Shown one piece after another: positions 60,133 through 64,000 of a DNA stretch of 64,000 bases; position 1 is the stretch's first letter; each line of letters starts with the position of its first letter. The stretch comes from Brettanomyces bruxellensis (Eukaryota; Ascomycota; Pichiomycetes; Pichiales; Pichiaceae), in the NCBI RefSeq assembly GCF_011074885.1, contig NC_054690.1:2795001-2859000 (forward strand). The letters run 5' to 3'. The translations under genes were made by a program, and so were the position numbers. A model generated the notes under the pieces. That model was not told where the DNA came from. It did no database searches and saw only the letters and a list, made by a program, of their open reading frames with translations.

Positions 60133-61116
60133 ATGGCTTCATCAGTCCCAGGTCCAATACTGCTACCGGAGTCACACTACGATCTCTCCACGTATATGGG
60201 GAGAGTTAAACATTGTGCTGAGATATCTGATCCGAGAATGCTTTTTGTGACGAAGAAGGAAGTGCAAAGAGCGAAAGCTCTCATTTGGAATTATAAAAAC
60301 GGTGTTATAAAACACATGACACCAGAACTATGGCATGCTAAAAGAGTGTTGGATTCGACAATCCATCCAGACACAGGTGATACAGTTTTTCTTCCATTTA
60401 GAATGTCGTGTTGTGTTCTTTCAAATTTAGTCGTGACTGCTGGTATGTTAAAGCCAGGACTCGGAAATTGGGGTACCGTGTTTTGGCAGGTTGCAAATCA
60501 ATCAGTGAACGTCGCAATTAATACGTCAAACGCAAATAAGTCGCATCCACTTACGACAAAGCAACTAGTTACTAGTTATATGATGGCTGTCGGCTCTTCT
60601 TGTGGCGTAGCTTTGGGATTAAACTCCGTTATTCCAAAGTTAAAGCGCTTGAAGCCACAGACACGTCTAATATTGGGAAGACTAGTTCCATTTGCTGCTG
60701 TTGTTGCTGCAGGAATAGTCAATGTTTTTATGATGAGAGGAGAGGAAATAAGAAGAGGTATTTCAGTGTACGATGATGATGGCAGAGACTTAGGTTCATC
60801 CAAAAAGGCAGCTTTTGAAGCTGTTGGAGAGACGGCTGCTTCAAGAGTCATTAATGCTACCCCAATTATGGTTATTCCACCATTGCTTCTTGTCAGATTA
60901 CAGAGAGGATTTTTACGTGGTAGAGGCTTAATGGCGGAAACTGCAACCAATCTTGGGTTAATTGCATTGACATCATTTGCAGTGCTTCCATTTGCATTAG
61001 CAGTCTTTCCTCAAAAAAGGACAATATCTACTGATAGACTAGAGGATAAATTTCATGACTTGAAGGATAAAGATGGAAACTTGATCACCAAAGTGATATT
61101 CAATAGAGGTTTATGA
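60133..61116 (+). CDS. FSF1: sideroflexin (mitochondrial amino-acid transporter)
   Basis: 327 aa, the usual sideroflexin length. Opening LPESHYDLSTYMGRVKHCAEISDPRMLF, then WHAKRVLDSTIHPDTGDTVFLPFRMSC, matches the sideroflexin N-terminal signature. NQSVNVAINTSNAN (family N-Q-S-x-N-A-x-V-N-Y-x-N-R-N position), several membrane helices, VFMMRGEEI and the helix LIALTSFAVLPFALAVFPQ follow. Human sideroflexin-1 imports serine into mitochondria; S. cerevisiae Fsf1 is the single yeast member. It is divergent from the chitin synthase gene. Confidence 0.95.
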   Translation: MASSVPGPILLPESHYDLSTYMGRVKHCAEISDPRMLFVTKKEVQRAKALIWNYKNGVIKHMTPELWHAKRVLDSTIHPDTGDTVFLPFRMSCCVLSNLVVTAGMLKPGLGNWGTVFWQVANQSVNVAINTSNANKSHPLTTKQLVTSYMMAVGSSCGVALGLNSVIPKLKRLKPQTRLILGRLVPFAAVVAAGIVNVFMMRGEEIRRGISVYDDDGRDLGSSKKAAFEAVGETAASRVINATPIMVIPPLLLVRLQRGFLRGRGLMAETATNLGLIALTSFAVLPFALAVFPQKRTISTDRLEDKFHDLKDKDGNLITKVIFNRGL

Positions 61117-61479
61117 ATTGCTTTTAGATTCATTTACTTCACTACTGTAAAATGTGGCTGGCGGGCTATCCATAGATACAGATCAGAAAAGTAATTTTTT
61201 TTTTTTATCCTACAAATTTCTACCGTTTTTTTTTATAGTAAAATAGTAAATAAACAACTAGAGGAACGTTTACACTTATCAACAAATACAAAGGTATAGA
61301 CATATATATAATATATATTGCATGCTGATCAATATATTTTATGTTCAAGTTGTATGCCTAGAAGAAAAAAGTCACAAAAAAAGAGGGCGAACCTTTTTGT
61401 TCTAAAACTAGTCTGCTACCTACGTCTGAGCTCGTCTGAAATTGGTATCAAGCTTAGTGCTTTTGTCACACAATAAGTA
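61117..61479. other. intergenic FSF1 / WSS1
   Basis: 363 bp with T-tracts (61196-61206, 61229-61237) and an AT-dinucleotide stretch near 61303-61320. No gene seen. Confidence 0.5.
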
Positions 61480-62403
61480 ATGGTGGTCAGAGGCAGGGGT
61501 GAATTTCATTCAAATCACACGAAAAAGAATTCAGGTACGGAACATGATCCTCCATCGCCAACTCCTTTAATTGGGAATATTGCAGCTCTAAAAAGGATGG
61601 CGTCACGAAGTCAAGCACTAGAACTATTACACGACATTGCAAAAAAGGTAACTCCAATAATGAGCTTCTATGGGTTTAATGTTGGCACCTTGTGTGAAAT
61701 GTATCCAAAAAATCCTTGCTTACTTGGGTTAAACGTTAATGGCGGATCAAAAATTTGTATCCGACTTCGAAGTCCATCTAACAAGAATTGGTTTCTTCCC
61801 ACTCAAGATCTAATAGGGACCATGCTTCATGAGTTGGCACATAATAAATGTGGACCACACAATGCAGTATTTTATAAATTGCTTGATCAGTTGAAAGAGA
61901 AATACTATGAAGTGGAATCAAGAGGAAGCTATAAGGCAACTGGATATTTTATGGAATCTTGCAAACTTGGAAGTACATTATCTTTAAACTCAAATAAATC
62001 AGTTAGGACTCAACGGATCAAGAAATTAATCAAGACTAGGTACACAACAAAGAATTCGAAACTTGGAACTTCACTTATTTGCAAAGAGTCACCACGCTTA
62101 ACCAAGCCAACAAGAAAGTTACTAAGAGAAGCAGTAGAGAGGAGGTCCAAAGATGAAAAGTCGTGCTCTTCGCACTTATCAATTTTAGAGATGGAAAGTA
62201 TTATCCCTTCGGATTGCGATTTAAGCTTATCTTTTAGTGAGAAAAGAGGTGTCGATTGCAATGCAAAAGGGATAAATAGTAAGTTGAGAGTAAGCAGGAA
62301 TCAAACCTTCACCAATTTATTGAAGGTTCATAATAAAGCAAAGACAAATTTAGGAATTAAAAATTTTGTGGAGCAAGAATCAGACGTAATAATTATAGAT
62401 TGA
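61480..62403 (+). CDS. WSS1: DNA-protein crosslink protease Wss1 (WLM domain)
   Basis: 307 aa. A WLM-type metalloprotease domain covers about residues 38-160. It has zinc motif HELAHNKCGPH (H117, E118, H121, H127), followed by N-A-V-F-Y-K-L-L as the family expects. LCEMYPKNPCLLGLNVNGGSKICIRLR precedes it. The C-terminal half is basic and Ser-rich, ending in QESDVIIID, an acidic-hydrophobic stretch like a SUMO-interacting motif, as in Wss1. A VCP/Cdc48-binding motif is not obvious. Wss1 digests proteins crosslinked to DNA, such as trapped topoisomerase 1, in a SUMO- and Cdc48-linked way. Confidence 0.93.
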   Translation: MVVRGRGEFHSNHTKKNSGTEHDPPSPTPLIGNIAALKRMASRSQALELLHDIAKKVTPIMSFYGFNVGTLCEMYPKNPCLLGLNVNGGSKICIRLRSPSNKNWFLPTQDLIGTMLHELAHNKCGPHNAVFYKLLDQLKEKYYEVESRGSYKATGYFMESCKLGSTLSLNSNKSVRTQRIKKLIKTRYTTKNSKLGTSLICKESPRLTKPTRKLLREAVERRSKDEKSCSSHLSILEMESIIPSDCDLSLSFSEKRGVDCNAKGINSKLRVSRNQTFTNLLKVHNKAKTNLGIKNFVEQESDVIIID

Positions 62404-62480
62404 TAATGTGAATTATTTTATCTATTTTGACTTCTATAATTATTTAGCAAATGGTATAGAGATAATGGAGAACAGCCACC

Positions 62481-64000
62481 TTACACTAGCTTTCCAACAG
62501 ATTTTATATATTCATAAATGGGATCAGTCTTAATCGAATAAGATTGCATTGTTCTTATCATGCTGCTATCAGGAATGGCATCCCGAAGCGTTTTATCTTC
62601 TTTATACCAGCTCTTAATGAGATAACACATTTCATTGTCGAGAATTTTTAGATATCCCTTGAAGACTTCGAAAGTTGTAGCCTCAATAATATTCCTCAAG
62701 TTGTAGTACAGTTTATCGTAAGGGACTCCGGATCCAACAAAGCAATCAACAATGCTTCCTGCTGGTGTATTATACCTCTTCGAAAATTCATCACTATACA
62801 TATATTTTGCCAATAGCTCAAATATATCCATAATTGGGAACAGAACATCGGTGTTACTCAACTTTGATCCCACCAAAACAAAATTTCCAGACAAAATTTG
62901 ATAAAATGGTTCATTTTCAGCATCTTTCTTTTGAAGATGTAAATAATACCATTTCCCGAATAATGATTCCCATTTACTTCGAATATCTTCAGCATTTCTA
63001 TGATCAGAAATTTTAAATGTCAAAAGACCCAATTCATAATAACCTAATGGATCAATGTAATTATTGTAAAGATCGCTCACAGACAAAATTTTGGAGTTCA
63101 GAACCGAGATGGCATTTTTTTTGGCGAAATTGTTTATTCTAGTATCTTCCTTAATCGTCAAAACTAACTCATCTTGCAAGTTTGAAACGCTTATAAGGTC
63201 GGAAATATCAGATGCGAGAATGACAACATCCTTATGTAAGTCTTGTGCCGAGATACAGCGACAAAATCCATTTGCACGTGAAAGAAACTCGATTCTTGCT
63301 GGTAGATCAAGGTCAAAGTCCGACAACGCAAGTGATCTCAAAACTTTTGAAGCATCAAAGTACATATGTCTTCTTGAATAATAAACCCAAAGCAACTTAG
63401 CAATATTAAGGTCCCTCACTCCATAAGAAATGAGAAACTGAAGAATGAATGGTGTTTCAAGATCCAATAACCGCTCACCAACACCATTTGCTATGAACCA
63501 CTCATAAAACCTGTAGTGAAAGATTCTATCATCGTAGCTAACGCATACCTTGTAACAACGATCTCTAATTTCCGAATATTGTGTAATAAGTCTTCCATTT
63601 TCATCCATAAACGCTGCATTTGTTTGAAACTTGTTCAACTTTTTCTGCCCCGAAGTGCTATTCACACTAGAATATATCATATCCACCGTGGATGAGAGTG
63701 TGCTCTCTGAAGCTTTCTCTAAACTCAAAATCGCTTTCTTGTCAACATCAGCCAAAATTTGAAAAATAAGCTGATATATATTTAACCTCCGTTCATACGA
63801 ATTTTTCATAGTTGTATCTTTCAATATCTGACTTGAGATATCCTTTTCATAGTGTTCACTCAACTTGATTTGTTTCGATGTATTTGCCACATCTAAAAGA
63901 AATTTCACAGCACCATCATAGTACTCTAGATGAAGCATTATGTTCACACAATCAGTAATAATCTCTTCCGACAACGAGTCCGCGGTCTCAGTTAATAGTT
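62481..64000 (-). CDS. NUP170: nucleoporin Nup170/Nup157 (Nup155 family), C-terminal part
   Basis: Partial: the frame stays open to the window edge at 64000, so only about the last 505 residues are seen. The sequence is alpha-solenoid. The block FHYRFYEWFIANGVGERLLDLETPFILQFL, then LLWVYYSRRHMYFDASKVLRSLALSDFDLDLPARIEFLSRANG, is diagnostic of the Nup155 family C-terminal domain. The end is KLV after IYEYIKSVG. This scaffold nucleoporin belongs to the inner ring of the nuclear pore. Nup170 and Nup157 are S. cerevisiae duplicates, and I cannot choose between them. It is convergent with WSS1, only 77 bp apart. Confidence 0.88.
   Translation of the reverse strand, partial: LLTETADSLSEEIITDCVNIMLHLEYYDGAVKFLLDVANTSKQIKLSEHYEKDISSQILKDTTMKNSYERRLNIYQLIFQILADVDKKAILSLEKASESTLSSTVDMIYSSVNSTSGQKKLNKFQTNAAFMDENGRLITQYSEIRDRCYKVCVSYDDRIFHYRFYEWFIANGVGERLLDLETPFILQFLISYGVRDLNIAKLLWVYYSRRHMYFDASKVLRSLALSDFDLDLPARIEFLSRANGFCRCISAQDLHKDVVILASDISDLISVSNLQDELVLTIKEDTRINNFAKKNAISVLNSKILSVSDLYNNYIDPLGYYELGLLTFKISDHRNAEDIRSKWESLFGKWYYLHLQKKDAENEPFYQILSGNFVLVGSKLSNTDVLFPIMDIFELLAKYMYSDEFSKRYNTPAGSIVDCFVGSGVPYDKLYYNLRNIIEATTFEVFKGYLKILDNEMCYLIKSWYKEDKTLRDAIPDSSMIRTMQSYSIKTDPIYEYIKSVGKLV

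Overview
This window is nuclear DNA of a budding yeast (Saccharomycotina). Most ORFs are intact, intron-poor and closest in kind to Saccharomyces-type housekeeping genes. Two genes carry a short spliceosomal intron with a TACTAAC branch point, and there is one Pol III tRNA gene. At least one invariant leucine (in the CLGDD motif of the trehalose phosphatase) is encoded by CTG, which argues against the CTG-serine clade. Three genes that S. cerevisiae lacks are present: a molybdopterin synthase small subunit (MOCS2A/MoaD type), a tRNA(Ile)-lysidine synthase and an Artemis-like nuclease. Together these suggest a Pichiaceae-type, possibly nitrate-using yeast (Brettanomyces/Ogataea-like). The lineage is inferred, not proved.

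Layout. 0-8 kb: SUR7-family membrane protein, MMS4 (spliced, with an ACGCGT box upstream), FES1, TFB4 (no in-frame ATG), and a spliced Asterix-like ER chaperone gene. 8-24 kb: a long promoter, HMG-CoA reductase, TPS2, a transferrin-receptor-like pseudo-peptidase, mitochondrial cyclophilin CPR3, MOCS2A, an Hsk3-like DASH subunit and TilS. 24-40 kb: an unrecognised PPxY protein, a TatD-type hydrolase, an Artemis/SNM1-like nuclease broken by a +1 frameshift, PDX1, NOC3, KSP1 and STE12. 40-48 kb: a 2.2 kb STE12 upstream region rich in pheromone-response-like motifs, then NOP9, SSL1 and an ENT1/2-type epsin. 48.5-52 kb: tRNA-Tyr(GUA) followed by about 3.5 kb of gene-free, AT-rich DNA with decayed repeats that look like retrotransposon LTR remains. 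52-64 kb: a mitochondrial two-TM protein, DTD1, DUG3, TIM22, a class I/II chitin synthase, FSF1, WSS1 and the C-terminal part of NUP170/NUP157.

The genes are not an operon; they are independent eukaryotic units. Thematic links do exist. TFB4 and SSL1 encode two TFIIH core subunits. MMS4, the Artemis-like gene, WSS1 and TFIIH all serve DNA repair. NOC3 and NOP9 both serve ribosome biogenesis and both have AAAAATTTT-type elements upstream.

The points most worth checking are the frameshifted Artemis-like gene, the TFB4 start that is one base out of frame, the MOCS2A C-terminus that ends Ser-Gly instead of Gly-Gly, the STE12 upstream motif cluster, and the decayed repeat block next to a tRNA-Tyr gene with two stem mismatches.
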